Origin: Flavobacteriales bacterium
GTDB lineage: Bacteria > Bacteroidota > Bacteroidia > Flavobacteriales_G > Salibacteraceae
Assembly (NCBI GenBank): GCA_013204105.1
Contig: JABMOM010000003.1
Location: 107,799 to 171,798, forward strand
DNA length: 64,000 bases
Reading direction: 5' to 3'
Under the pieces are notes generated by a model. It was not told the origin of the DNA. It did not search any database and worked only from the letters and a program-made list of their open reading frames with translations. The stretch's first letter is position 1. Each line of letters starts with the position of its first letter. Below are positions 35,642 to 44,336 of this stretch, in pieces. The position numbers and the translations under genes were made by a program.

Positions 35642-36469
35642 ATGCCTACCAAGTCTCACGTCATTACCAAAGACCAAAGCCTCTTCAGCTTCAGCGAGCT
35701 GACCACCTACAAGGAGCTTTTTTGGATGCTTGCGTGGCGCGACTTTAAAGTTCGATACGCCCAGACGTTTGTCGGACTTTTGTGGGCGATTATCCAACCT
35801 TCTTTTACTATCCTTATACTCTACGTGGTGTTCGGGAGGTTCGCAAACGTGCAGACCGGAGCCATTCCGCACATTGTCTATAGCACTTGTGGCGTGATGG
35901 CTTGGACCTACTTCGCTTACGTCATGACCAATGCTGGCAGCTCCATCATTTCTGCGCAAGCCATGGTTAAGAAGATTTACTTCCCCCGCATCATCATCCC
36001 CCTCTCCAAGGCAGTAGTGGGATTCATAGACATGGGGATCACGGCGGTCATCCTCATCGTACTGATGATCTTCTTTGAGGTGCCCGTGAGTGGAAACATC
36101 ATCTACCTGCCCATCTTCATCATCGGGTCCATCGTAGCCGCTTTATCCGTGGGTGTTTTACTCAGTGCTTTAACGATCCGATACCGAGATTTTCAATACG
36201 TGATTCCATTTGCCGTGCAATTGGGTTTGTACATCACACCTACCGCTTACCCAGCAGAGTTTGCGATCCAACGCCTTCCGGAATGGGCTACTGTTCTGTA
36301 TTTTCTCAACCCTATGGCGGGCATCGTAGAAGGATACCGCTGGGCGATCTTAGGCACTGAACTTCCTCACATGATGAGCCTGTGGTCGGTTGCTTCCATG
36401 CTTGTAATACTCGTCGCTGCCTTGCTCTATTTCAAGCGCATCGACGGAAAGATTGCTGATTATGTCTGA
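35642..36469 (+). CDS. wzm: Polysaccharide ABC exporter, permease (Wzm type)
   Basis: 275 residues, ABC-2 permease. A cytoplasmic amphipathic start (LFWMLAWRDFKVRYAQT) precedes about six membrane segments, beginning FVGLLWAIIQPSFTILILYV. The LLWAIIQP motif is characteristic of O-antigen/capsule export permeases. It pairs with the ATPase gene, which it overlaps by 8 bases. Moves lipid-linked glycan across the inner membrane. Confidence 0.93.
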   Translation: MPTKSHVITKDQSLFSFSELTTYKELFWMLAWRDFKVRYAQTFVGLLWAIIQPSFTILILYVVFGRFANVQTGAIPHIVYSTCGVMAWTYFAYVMTNAGSSIISAQAMVKKIYFPRIIIPLSKAVVGFIDMGITAVILIVLMIFFEVPVSGNIIYLPIFIIGSIVAALSVGVLLSALTIRYRDFQYVIPFAVQLGLYITPTAYPAEFAIQRLPEWATVLYFLNPMAGIVEGYRWAILGTELPHMMSLWSVASMLVILVAALLYFKRIDGKIADYV

Positions 36470-37682
36470 CAGCAACTTCGCCATAGAAGTAGAGCAACTC
36501 AGCAAGTTGTACAGCTTGGGCAGCACGAACGCCACGATGCGTGAGTCGATCGCTGCCTTGTTCAGCAAAAACAGTAAAAAAGAAGAAAGCTTCTGGGCAC
36601 TGAAGGACGTGAGCTTTGGAGTGAAAACGGGCGAATCCATCGGGATCATCGGAAAGAACGGAGCGGGTAAAAGCACCCTGCTCAAAATCCTTTCTCGGAT
36701 CACCCTTCCCACTGAGGGCCGAGTCACGATCAACGGAACGGTTGCCTCTTTGCTCGAAGTAGGAACCGGTTTCCATCCCGAACTGACCGGCAGAGAAAAC
36801 ATTTACCTCAACGGATCCATTCTCGGAATGGCACGGAAAGAAATACAAGCAAAATTTGATGAGATCGTCGCCTTTAGTGGCATCGAGCGTTTCTTAGACA
36901 CTCCTGTGAAACGCTATTCTAGTGGCATGTACGTGCGCTTGGCCTTCGCCGTAGCGGCGCACTTAGAACCTGAGATCCTAATTGTAGATGAGGTCTTGTC
37001 CGTTGGAGATGCGGAATTTCAACGCAAGTGCTTGGGTAAAATGGGCGATGTAACCTCGTCCGGCCGCACCGTTCTCTTCGTCAGTCACAACATGGAGGCC
37101 GTACGCAAAATGTGTTCGCGCACCGTTTGGTTGGAAAAAGGCCAGATCAAAATGATCGGTCCCTCTTCAGAAGTGATCGATGCCTACCTCTCTGAATTGA
37201 AAGAAAACGCCGAAACCGTGCGTCCCGGCGAGCGAAGCGATCGCGAAGGATCCGGCGTGCTTCGCGCCCAAGAAATTCGGTTTTCAAACCCCGAAGGCAC
37301 CCACCTGCAAAGCGGAAAGCCGATGAAGGTGGAGATCGACTACCAGGGTGACACATCGGAAAAGCTCACTTGCATTGCTACCCTCGGCATACACGATGAA
37401 AACGGCCGGCGCGTCGGTACGTTGTCGACCAAGCTTACGCGTTCATTGATTGACTTGGGCAATGGCGATACCTTGACGTGGGAGATCCCCCGGTTGAGCC
37501 TCACCCCTGGCAAGTATTTCATCAACATCTTCTTGGCCCACCGCACCGAAGCCGACGTCATCGATTGGCTTCAGCAAGCAGCAGCCTTTGAGGTGATGAG
37601 CGCCAGTTTTCACACCGAGAGCGACGAAGTGTACTACGAGAAAGACATTGTTTTCATCGACCATAGCTTCCGCGTATCATGA
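36462..37682 (+). CDS. wzt: Polysaccharide ABC exporter, ATPase with C-terminal glycan-binding domain (Wzt type)
   Basis: 406 residues from the ATG at 36462. ATPase domain (about 1-245): Walker A GKNGAGKSTLLK, signature YSSGMYVRLAFA, Walker B EILIVDEVLSVGD, and a switch His in FVSHNME. The extra 150-residue C-terminal domain (about 265-406) is beta-rich, like the Wzt C-terminal module that recognises the finished, end-modified O-polysaccharide. This implies that chain length or end modification (perhaps methylation or sulfation) is checked before export. Overlaps the sulfotransferase gene by four bases. Confidence 0.93.
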   Translation: MSDSNFAIEVEQLSKLYSLGSTNATMRESIAALFSKNSKKEESFWALKDVSFGVKTGESIGIIGKNGAGKSTLLKILSRITLPTEGRVTINGTVASLLEVGTGFHPELTGRENIYLNGSILGMARKEIQAKFDEIVAFSGIERFLDTPVKRYSSGMYVRLAFAVAAHLEPEILIVDEVLSVGDAEFQRKCLGKMGDVTSSGRTVLFVSHNMEAVRKMCSRTVWLEKGQIKMIGPSSEVIDAYLSELKENAETVRPGERSDREGSGVLRAQEIRFSNPEGTHLQSGKPMKVEIDYQGDTSEKLTCIATLGIHDENGRRVGTLSTKLTRSLIDLGNGDTLTWEIPRLSLTPGKYFINIFLAHRTEADVIDWLQQAAAFEVMSASFHTESDEVYYEKDIVFIDHSFRVS

Positions 37683-38512
37683 GGTTCTTATTCATAGGCG
37701 GAAACGGAAGGTCAGGCACATCGATGCTGCAAGACCTACTGTGCAGGCATCCAAACATCTCAGGCGGACCTGAATTCACCTTCACGAAGCCCATTTTGCA
37801 GCTCCACCGCCAGATGGCCAAGGAGAAATTTCTCCAGCGCAACAGGAGCTACTACGATCGTGATGCACTCAACGCGCGCTTTCGTTCCTTCTACCAGACC
37901 TACTTCGATCAATTGGTCAAGGATCATCCAGAGGCGAGCTACCTGTCTGAAAAAACACCTGACAACATTGACGTACTGGTCGACTTACTGACCTTGTTCC
38001 CCGACGCGCGTTTTCTATTTGTGTACCGAGACGGTCGGGATGTGGTGCTGTCGAATCGCAACGTGTACAAACGGGCCCCCGAACACCTCGACCCTGCCCA
38101 TTTCACGCTGGCTAGGCTTTCGAAGCGCTGGAAAGAAACTATAGATCTTCGGCGCAAGGTTCCCGCTTCCTTGAGCGATCGCATCCTTGATGTGCGCTAC
38201 GAAGACCTCGTCACGACTCCCGAAACCGTGCTGCGCTCCATTGAATCCTTTCTTGGATTGAGCGCAGGCATTGATCCTGCTGAAGGAGATCCAACGGCCA
38301 ACACCATCCATGTGGATGATGTGTGGTACACCCAAGAACAGCGCGAACAAGCCCTGACGACCCAGCACATTGGAAAGTGGAAAAGTGACCTCGGGTGGTT
38401 CGAACGCATCGTTGTACAAGCATCCATGGCACACCACCTCGACTTGATGGGTTATGAGACCCCCGCTTGGGCTAAAACTTTCCATCGAACCTTTCGAAAA
38501 TCAGAGGACTGA
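37679..38512 (+). CDS. Sulfotransferase (2 of 3)
   Basis: 277 residues. P-loop-like PAPS site GNGRSGTSMLQDLL at residues 8-21 and 3'-phosphate-binding FVYRDGRDVVLSN at about 117-129, the two signatures of Sulfotransfer-family enzymes. It starts inside the wzt stop codon (ATGA), so it is part of the export operon and most likely sulfates the exported glycan. Confidence 0.9.
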   Translation: MRFLFIGGNGRSGTSMLQDLLCRHPNISGGPEFTFTKPILQLHRQMAKEKFLQRNRSYYDRDALNARFRSFYQTYFDQLVKDHPEASYLSEKTPDNIDVLVDLLTLFPDARFLFVYRDGRDVVLSNRNVYKRAPEHLDPAHFTLARLSKRWKETIDLRRKVPASLSDRILDVRYEDLVTTPETVLRSIESFLGLSAGIDPAEGDPTANTIHVDDVWYTQEQREQALTTQHIGKWKSDLGWFERIVVQASMAHHLDLMGYETPAWAKTFHRTFRKSED

Positions 38513-38514
38513 TC

Positions 38515-40362
38515 ATGTGCGGCATCCTAGGATCTTTCCCGAACTACCCCGATGCCGACCGGTTCTACCGCTCGCTGCAGCGCCTTCACCATCGAGGCCC
38601 AGACGGAGAAGGAATACTCCATTCGGATCAGGGCGATTTTAGTTTCGGCCACAAGCGCCTAAAGATCATCGACCTCGACGATCGCAGCAACCAACCTTTT
38701 CGCTTTCATCACCTGACGATCGTATTCAATGGTGAAGTGTACAATTACCTGGAGTTGCGAAGCGAGCTCGAAAAGCTGGGGCACCAGTTCACGACTTCAT
38801 CCGATACGGAGGTCATCTGCGCTGCTTATTTAGAGTGGAAAGAAGCTTGCTTGGACCGATTTGTAGGCATGTGGGCCTTGGTTCTTTGGGACGAAAAAGA
38901 ACACGTTGGCTTCATCGCTCGTGACCGTTTTGGGCAAAAGCCCCTCTACTATTCCAACGAAGGCAGCCACCTCTATTTTGGGTCGGAAATCAAGGCCGTA
39001 ATGGGCTTGCGGGCAACCAACCACGTTGTTCCGCACTTTGCTCAAAGCATTGAACGCCCTTTGCGATATGAGGCAATGAGTGAAAGCTTGGTCCAAGGAA
39101 TTCATCGCTTTCCAGCAGGTCACTTTGCTTGGCTTCGGAAAGGCGAAACCGCTCTTCAACCCCAGCGCTATTGGGATACACGAGAACACATCGAAACCGT
39201 CCCCGACCGATTCGAAGACCAGGTGGAGGGCTTGCGCGAACGCTTCGAAGAGGCCAGTAAAATCAGATTGCGCGCCGACGTGCCCATCGCCACGGCACTC
39301 AGCGGAGGGGTCGACTCGAGTGTAATCTACGCCAGTATCCAACAGCATTTGGGCGACAAACGCATTAATCACAAAGCAATCACCGCCGACTACGGAGCTT
39401 CATCGATCGATGAGACTCCATACGCGATGAAGGTAGCGGCGCACTTTGGCAACACGCTGGAGCCCGTGCCCATCGATGCCGGAGCCGCCCTCAATGGACT
39501 CGAATCAGACCTCAACCTATTCGAAGAAGTGTACCTCTCGGCACCCTCGCCCATGATCGCGCTTTATCGGAAAATGAAGGAGCAGGGCATCACGGTCAGC
39601 TTGGATGGACACGGCGCAGATGAGCTCATGGGGGGCTACAAGGGAACGGCACCCATTGGGCTTTTCGGCGCCTTTCCTCAGGTGAGCAACATGAGAAACC
39701 TACTCTTGGCAGAAGATCGTTCCAACGATCGACCTGACGATTGGTTGGATCGTTCAGATTTACGCGTACTGCAGCAAGTGTTCAAGCGTGGCACCAAGTT
39801 GGGCATGAATGCCTACGGAACGATACGCACCATTTTGCACGACAGAAGCTTGGTGGGATTGCACAAACCACTTAAAAAGGCCTTGTACGAAGCCTTTCAC
39901 GACTACACGCTCCCCACCTTATTACGCAATTACGACCACTATTCCATGGCCGCCTCGGTGGAGAGTAGAATGCCCTTTCTAGATCATCGGGTGGTGAGCT
40001 ATTCCCTTTCGCTGCCGGTCACTTCTTACTTCCATGACGGTTGGTCTAAAGCTCCGATCCGAGCCATGTATGCGAAAGAATTGCCTGCTGAAATAAGCTA
40101 CCGCCGCCGAAAGATTGGCTTCAATACTCCCTTCCACGAATGGCTCAAAGACGACCGTTGGAAGGCCTTTATCCAAGACACCATCCACTCTCAATCCTTC
40201 CTTACGTCTCCGATCCATGATGGTAAAAAGCAAAAGGCATCCTTGGAAAAGGACTTGCAACGACTGGAGTCTAAGTCCATGGATTTCTTGGAAGGTGTAG
40301 ACGTTTGGAACAAGCTCGCTCCGTACTTCTGGTATACATACTTTTATTGTAAGAATGCATAG
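38515..40362 (+). CDS. asnB: Asparagine synthetase-type glutamine amidotransferase
   Basis: 615 residues. N-terminal glutaminase domain with catalytic Cys2 (MCGILGSFPN) and the C-terminal ATP-pyrophosphatase synthetase domain with SGGVDSSVIY and SLDGHGADELMGGYKG. It could make asparagine, but within glycan operons homologues are thought to amidate sugar acids such as uronates; position (two bases after a sulfotransferase, overlapping or abutting a glycosyltransferase) favours the latter. The call of family is firm, the substrate is inference. Confidence 0.9.
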   Translation: MCGILGSFPNYPDADRFYRSLQRLHHRGPDGEGILHSDQGDFSFGHKRLKIIDLDDRSNQPFRFHHLTIVFNGEVYNYLELRSELEKLGHQFTTSSDTEVICAAYLEWKEACLDRFVGMWALVLWDEKEHVGFIARDRFGQKPLYYSNEGSHLYFGSEIKAVMGLRATNHVVPHFAQSIERPLRYEAMSESLVQGIHRFPAGHFAWLRKGETALQPQRYWDTREHIETVPDRFEDQVEGLRERFEEASKIRLRADVPIATALSGGVDSSVIYASIQQHLGDKRINHKAITADYGASSIDETPYAMKVAAHFGNTLEPVPIDAGAALNGLESDLNLFEEVYLSAPSPMIALYRKMKEQGITVSLDGHGADELMGGYKGTAPIGLFGAFPQVSNMRNLLLAEDRSNDRPDDWLDRSDLRVLQQVFKRGTKLGMNAYGTIRTILHDRSLVGLHKPLKKALYEAFHDYTLPTLLRNYDHYSMAASVESRMPFLDHRVVSYSLSLPVTSYFHDGWSKAPIRAMYAKELPAEISYRRRKIGFNTPFHEWLKDDRWKAFIQDTIHSQSFLTSPIHDGKKQKASLEKDLQRLESKSMDFLEGVDVWNKLAPYFWYTYFYCKNA

Positions 40363-40366
40363 TTCC

Positions 40367-41299
40367 ATGCCAGCACCCATTGCCTTCTTTGCCTACAATC
40401 GCCCCGACCACACCAAGCAAACCTTGGATGCGCTGGCACTGTGTGGAGGCGCCCAAGAAAGTGAGGTGTATTTCTTCTGTGATGGACCTCGACCCGATGA
40501 GACCGATGAAGGAATCAGCGCCATCGAAGAGGTGCGTGCATTGATCCAGGTGCAAACCTGGCCAAAGGCGGTGCATCTTCATTTTCAGACCGACAACATT
40601 GGCCTAGCGGCATCCATCACTAGCGGGGTGAGCCACGTACTCGAAGCCGCCGACCGCGTCATCGTGGTAGAAGACGACTTGGTCGTTGGCAAGGGTTTCC
40701 TCACGTATTTGAATGCCGCTTTGGAGCACTATCAAACCGAAACGAGGGTCATGCACATCAGCGCATACATCCCGCCGATTGATCCGGATGGACTTCCTCC
40801 ACTCTACTTCTACGGTCAGGCATCTTGCTGGGGCTGGGCTACGTGGAGCAGGGCTTGGAAGGCATACAAGGGTGATGCGAGCATGCTCAAGTCAAAGATC
40901 GAAGAGCGCGGCCTCGTGGATGCATTCAACATCGACGGCAGTTACAATTTCATGCGCCACCTCGAAAAGAACATCGACGGAAGGCTGAATACTTGGGCCA
41001 TCAAATGGCAGGCTTCTGTTATTCTCAATGGAGGCCTTTGCTTGCATCCGAGTCGCTCCTTGGTGCGCAACATTGGCGCAGACGGCTCGGGAGCACACAT
41101 GAAAAAAGAAGAGGCCGAAGGGATGCACGGCGACATCACCGATCAAGTTGAACTGGAATTTCCAAAGACATTAACGGAAAACGCCACAGCAAGAGGACGC
41201 GTGGCAGCGCATTACCGAGCAGAAAGAAAACGGCTGGAAGTGAAACCTCCGACCCTCGGTGAGCGTATTCAGAACCGAATCAAAAACCTCCTTTCCTAG
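40367..41299 (+). CDS. Glycosyltransferase, GT-A fold
   Basis: About 310 residues from the ATG at 40367 (an ATG at 40355 inside the asnB end is the alternative). Starts PIAFFAYNRPDHTKQTLDAL, a typical GT-A start, has the metal-binding acidic motif VVEDDLVVGKGFL at about residue 100, and the conserved ASCWGWATWSRAWKAY often seen in bacterial sugar transferases of surface-polysaccharide loci. Donor and acceptor unknown. It directly abuts the next glycosyltransferase. Confidence 0.85.
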   Translation: MPAPIAFFAYNRPDHTKQTLDALALCGGAQESEVYFFCDGPRPDETDEGISAIEEVRALIQVQTWPKAVHLHFQTDNIGLAASITSGVSHVLEAADRVIVVEDDLVVGKGFLTYLNAALEHYQTETRVMHISAYIPPIDPDGLPPLYFYGQASCWGWATWSRAWKAYKGDASMLKSKIEERGLVDAFNIDGSYNFMRHLEKNIDGRLNTWAIKWQASVILNGGLCLHPSRSLVRNIGADGSGAHMKKEEAEGMHGDITDQVELEFPKTLTENATARGRVAAHYRAERKRLEVKPPTLGERIQNRIKNLLS

Positions 41300-42517
41300 A
41301 TGCGAGTCGTCCACATCAACACCTACGATGACGGCGGAGCGGCCGTGGCCATGCTTCGTCTCCACGATGCCTTGCTCAAGGCGCAGGTAGATTCTCACGT
41401 TTTGGTACTGCACCGCTCCGGCAATGAAGCCATAGAGAACATGCACGTTTATGAGGCGCCCAAAGATGGCCTGCTAAACAAAGTGCAACGAAAATTAGGC
41501 AAGACTCCCACCCTTCGCGAAGCCCATGTCAAGATCCTTGAAGCGAATCCGGCGGATTACGAAACGTACACCTTCCCAGAAACCGACTACGATGTGCTCA
41601 AGCATCCCATTGTCCGCTCCGCCGATGTCGTTTGCCTCCATTGGATTGCGCGCTTTGTGGATTATCCTAGCTTTTTTGCTGGCATTGATAAGCCGGTTGT
41701 TTGGGTATTTCACGACATGAATGCCTTTCAAGGTGGTTTTCACTACAAGGGAGATGAAGAAGCCTTCGCGCACTTGTTTGAGCAACACGAAATTTCAAGC
41801 AGAGCGCTCAAGCAATCTGCCTACAATTCTGTAAACACCGTCACCGTTGTCACACCTTCGGACTGGATGAAACAGGCATCCTCCAAGAGTGCCTTGACAG
41901 GCAACCTTAGCCACAGGACGATCTACAACTGTGGAGATACGCGTGCCTTCCATCCTGTGAAACGAGAACATGCTATCCGTGATTTGGGACTGGATCTCAA
42001 CCATCGCTACTTGTTGTTCATGGCTTCCAATCACCGTGTCAAGCGCAAGGGTCAGGATTTACTTTCTGAAGCATTGAATGCACTGCAGCTTCCCGACGAT
42101 GTGCGGCTCCTTTCCATTGGCAGCAACATCGAATTTGAATCAGAACGGGTCATTCCCTTTGGCTACGTTCGAAGCGAACGTCGCTTGAACGATCTGTTCA
42201 ACGTTTCTACGGCCACCATCCTACCCAGCAGAGAAGACAACTTACCGAACGTCATGGTAGAATCATTACTCGCGGGCACGCCCGTCATTTCCTTTCAAAA
42301 CGGCGGCATGGCGGAGGTGATCCAACACGGACGCAACGGTTTGTTGGTAGCTGAAATGACATTCCCTGCCTTGGCAAAGGCGATCGATGATGTTGTGAAT
42401 GGTCCCAACGCGCGTTTCAAACGCGCAGACATCGCTGATCGGGCCCTTACGCTCTTTGACCCAAAGCGCCAAGCGGCAGCCTACATTAGCCTCTTTAAAT
42501 CCCTCATGAAAGGGTGA
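41300..42517 (+). CDS. Glycosyltransferase, GT4 family
   Basis: 405 residues, GT-B fold. Begins MRVVHINTYDDGGAAVAMLRL; the donor domain has LLFMASNHRVKRKGQDLL, VIPFGYVRSERRLNDLF and the E-x7-E region PSREDNLPNVMVESLLAGTP, clear GT4 features. It starts on the base after the previous stop and overlaps the next gene by GTGA. Confidence 0.9.
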   Translation: MRVVHINTYDDGGAAVAMLRLHDALLKAQVDSHVLVLHRSGNEAIENMHVYEAPKDGLLNKVQRKLGKTPTLREAHVKILEANPADYETYTFPETDYDVLKHPIVRSADVVCLHWIARFVDYPSFFAGIDKPVVWVFHDMNAFQGGFHYKGDEEAFAHLFEQHEISSRALKQSAYNSVNTVTVVTPSDWMKQASSKSALTGNLSHRTIYNCGDTRAFHPVKREHAIRDLGLDLNHRYLLFMASNHRVKRKGQDLLSEALNALQLPDDVRLLSIGSNIEFESERVIPFGYVRSERRLNDLFNVSTATILPSREDNLPNVMVESLLAGTPVISFQNGGMAEVIQHGRNGLLVAEMTFPALAKAIDDVVNGPNARFKRADIADRALTLFDPKRQAAAYISLFKSLMKG

Positions 42518-43515
42518 GTGATCAAGCAGACATAAGCCCTTGGCCGAAGATCAGCATCATCACGCCCAGCTTCAACCAAGGTCATTTCATCGAAGACACT
42601 ATACTAAGTATTGTTGAGCAGGGCTATCCCCAGCTCGAGTATATCGTCATGGACGGGGGAAGTACGGATGAGACCATTGATATTTTGCATGCCTACACCG
42701 ACCAGATCACCTACTGGGAAAGCAAACCCGACAACGGACAAAGCCACGCGATCAACAAGGGAGTGGCCATGGCTACGGGAGACATCATCCAGTGGATCAA
42801 CAGCGATGACTTGCTGCTTCCCGGGGCATTGGCAGAGGTAGCCAAGGCCTTCATGGAAGATCCGAACATTGAGATGGTGGCGGGTAAGGCGATCAAGTTT
42901 GGCGAGGGCAGAGCGGAGCAAACCGTACCGCGCAAGAAGGAGTACGCCGATTTCGAGGAATTTCTATTTGAAGCTTGGTACATGCAGCCGGCTTGCTTTT
43001 TCCGAGGAGATGTCTTCAAACAATTGATGCCGCTGAACGAGGCACTCAACTACACCATGGATACGGACTTTTTTGTGCGATACTTCCTTCTATCTGGAAA
43101 GGACCGCATTAAACACATCGAAACGCCCTTGCTGCGCTTTCGCATGCACGATGAGAGCAAGACGTTTTCAAGCCAATTGAAATTCTACAGTGAACGCATG
43201 CTGATCGATCTGAATACGCTTCATTCATGCGGCATCAACCCTCCGAAGCAGCTGGGAAACGTAGTAGAAAAGACAGTTGACCTCTCATGTTACAAGGTCA
43301 AGAAACAAGTAGACACCACCCGATTGAAAGCCGCCTTTCATCAAAAATGGGGCGCATGGATCGCAGACCCCTCCAAGCGATTTCGTGAAGTAGCAGACCA
43401 CGCTGGCTTGCACGGCGACAAGCAGACAATGCGCACGTTCAGCTGGAAGGCCATCTTGGCCAACCCATTCAAGGTGCTCAACTATCGCTATTGGTTGCAT
43501 ACGTTTAAGGGATGA
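42514..43515 (+). CDS. Glycosyltransferase, GT2 family
   Basis: 333 residues from a GTG at 42514. GT-A fold with ISIITPSFNQGHFIEDTI, YIVMDGGSTDETIDIL and the acidic WINSDDLLLPGAL metal site, then the acceptor-side FRGDVFKQ and MDTDFFVRYF segments. This is the standard inverting GT2 pattern for polysaccharide synthesis. GTGA overlap upstream, ATGA overlap downstream. Confidence 0.92.
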   Translation: MSDQADISPWPKISIITPSFNQGHFIEDTILSIVEQGYPQLEYIVMDGGSTDETIDILHAYTDQITYWESKPDNGQSHAINKGVAMATGDIIQWINSDDLLLPGALAEVAKAFMEDPNIEMVAGKAIKFGEGRAEQTVPRKKEYADFEEFLFEAWYMQPACFFRGDVFKQLMPLNEALNYTMDTDFFVRYFLLSGKDRIKHIETPLLRFRMHDESKTFSSQLKFYSERMLIDLNTLHSCGINPPKQLGNVVEKTVDLSCYKVKKQVDTTRLKAAFHQKWGAWIADPSKRFREVADHAGLHGDKQTMRTFSWKAILANPFKVLNYRYWLHTFKG

Positions 43516-44336
43516 TTCGGCAAAAGCTGGCATACTGGTTCTACGAAAAAGGACTGCGGTTTTATGGATATAAGATTCGGTTCACGGTCTTAGGTCTGCT
43601 CTTTTATTGGCATAAACCGAAGGTGAAATTCATTCTATTCTCACAAGGACGTTCTGGATCAACTTTGCTTTCTGATTTGCTCGATTCCTCGCCATTGATC
43701 AAGAGTGACGGGGAGGTGTTTGGGGCTGGAATGCCCATTAGAGTGCACTTTCCTAAGCTATACTTGAACCTCAGAATGAAGAGCTTTCGCAGCCCAGTAT
43801 ATGGATGCAAAATCAAGATCTATGATTTGGAGCATCAGCACGGAATGAACGAAGAAGAAACCAAAGCATTCTTACAAGCGCGTTTTTCAGAAGGGTGGAA
43901 AATCATTCACTTGAGAAGGACCAATAAGCTCCGCCAGGCATTGTCGAGTTTGGTTGCGGAGGCGACAGCAACCTATCACGTCGTGAAAGAAGATGGTGAA
44001 TCTAAAAGACCGAAGGTCAAGGTAAATGTGGACGAATTACCCCACCGCTTGCATTGGCTTAAAAAGTATGACCAGCATGAAGAGGCCGCATTGGAGGGCT
44101 TCGATGCCTATGAAGTCAACTACGAGCGGGACTTACTGCAGGCTGACAGACATCAGGTCGTTCTTGATGGGCTCATGCAGTACTTGGACCTACCAAAATG
44201 TAAAGCCAGCACTGCATATTCCCGCACGAGCTCCGACGATCTGAAGGACTATATTGCGAACTACGATGAAATGGTCGACGTATTGACCGCGAGTGGAAAT
44301 GAAGGATACCTATCAAGCAGCGCAATTGAACAGTGA
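43512..44336 (+). CDS. Sulfotransferase (3 of 3)
   Basis: 274 residues. The PAPS loop is FSQGRSGSTLLSDLLDSSP at about residues 38-56, followed by an LRRTNKLRQALSSLVA helix that resembles the acceptor-side part of Stf0/NodH-like sulfotransferases. The N-terminal 35 residues are hydrophobic and basic, possibly membrane-associating. Four-base overlap with the GT2 gene. Confidence 0.85.
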   Translation: MIRQKLAYWFYEKGLRFYGYKIRFTVLGLLFYWHKPKVKFILFSQGRSGSTLLSDLLDSSPLIKSDGEVFGAGMPIRVHFPKLYLNLRMKSFRSPVYGCKIKIYDLEHQHGMNEEETKAFLQARFSEGWKIIHLRRTNKLRQALSSLVAEATATYHVVKEDGESKRPKVKVNVDELPHRLHWLKKYDQHEEAALEGFDAYEVNYERDLLQADRHQVVLDGLMQYLDLPKCKASTAYSRTSSDDLKDYIANYDEMVDVLTASGNEGYLSSSAIEQ

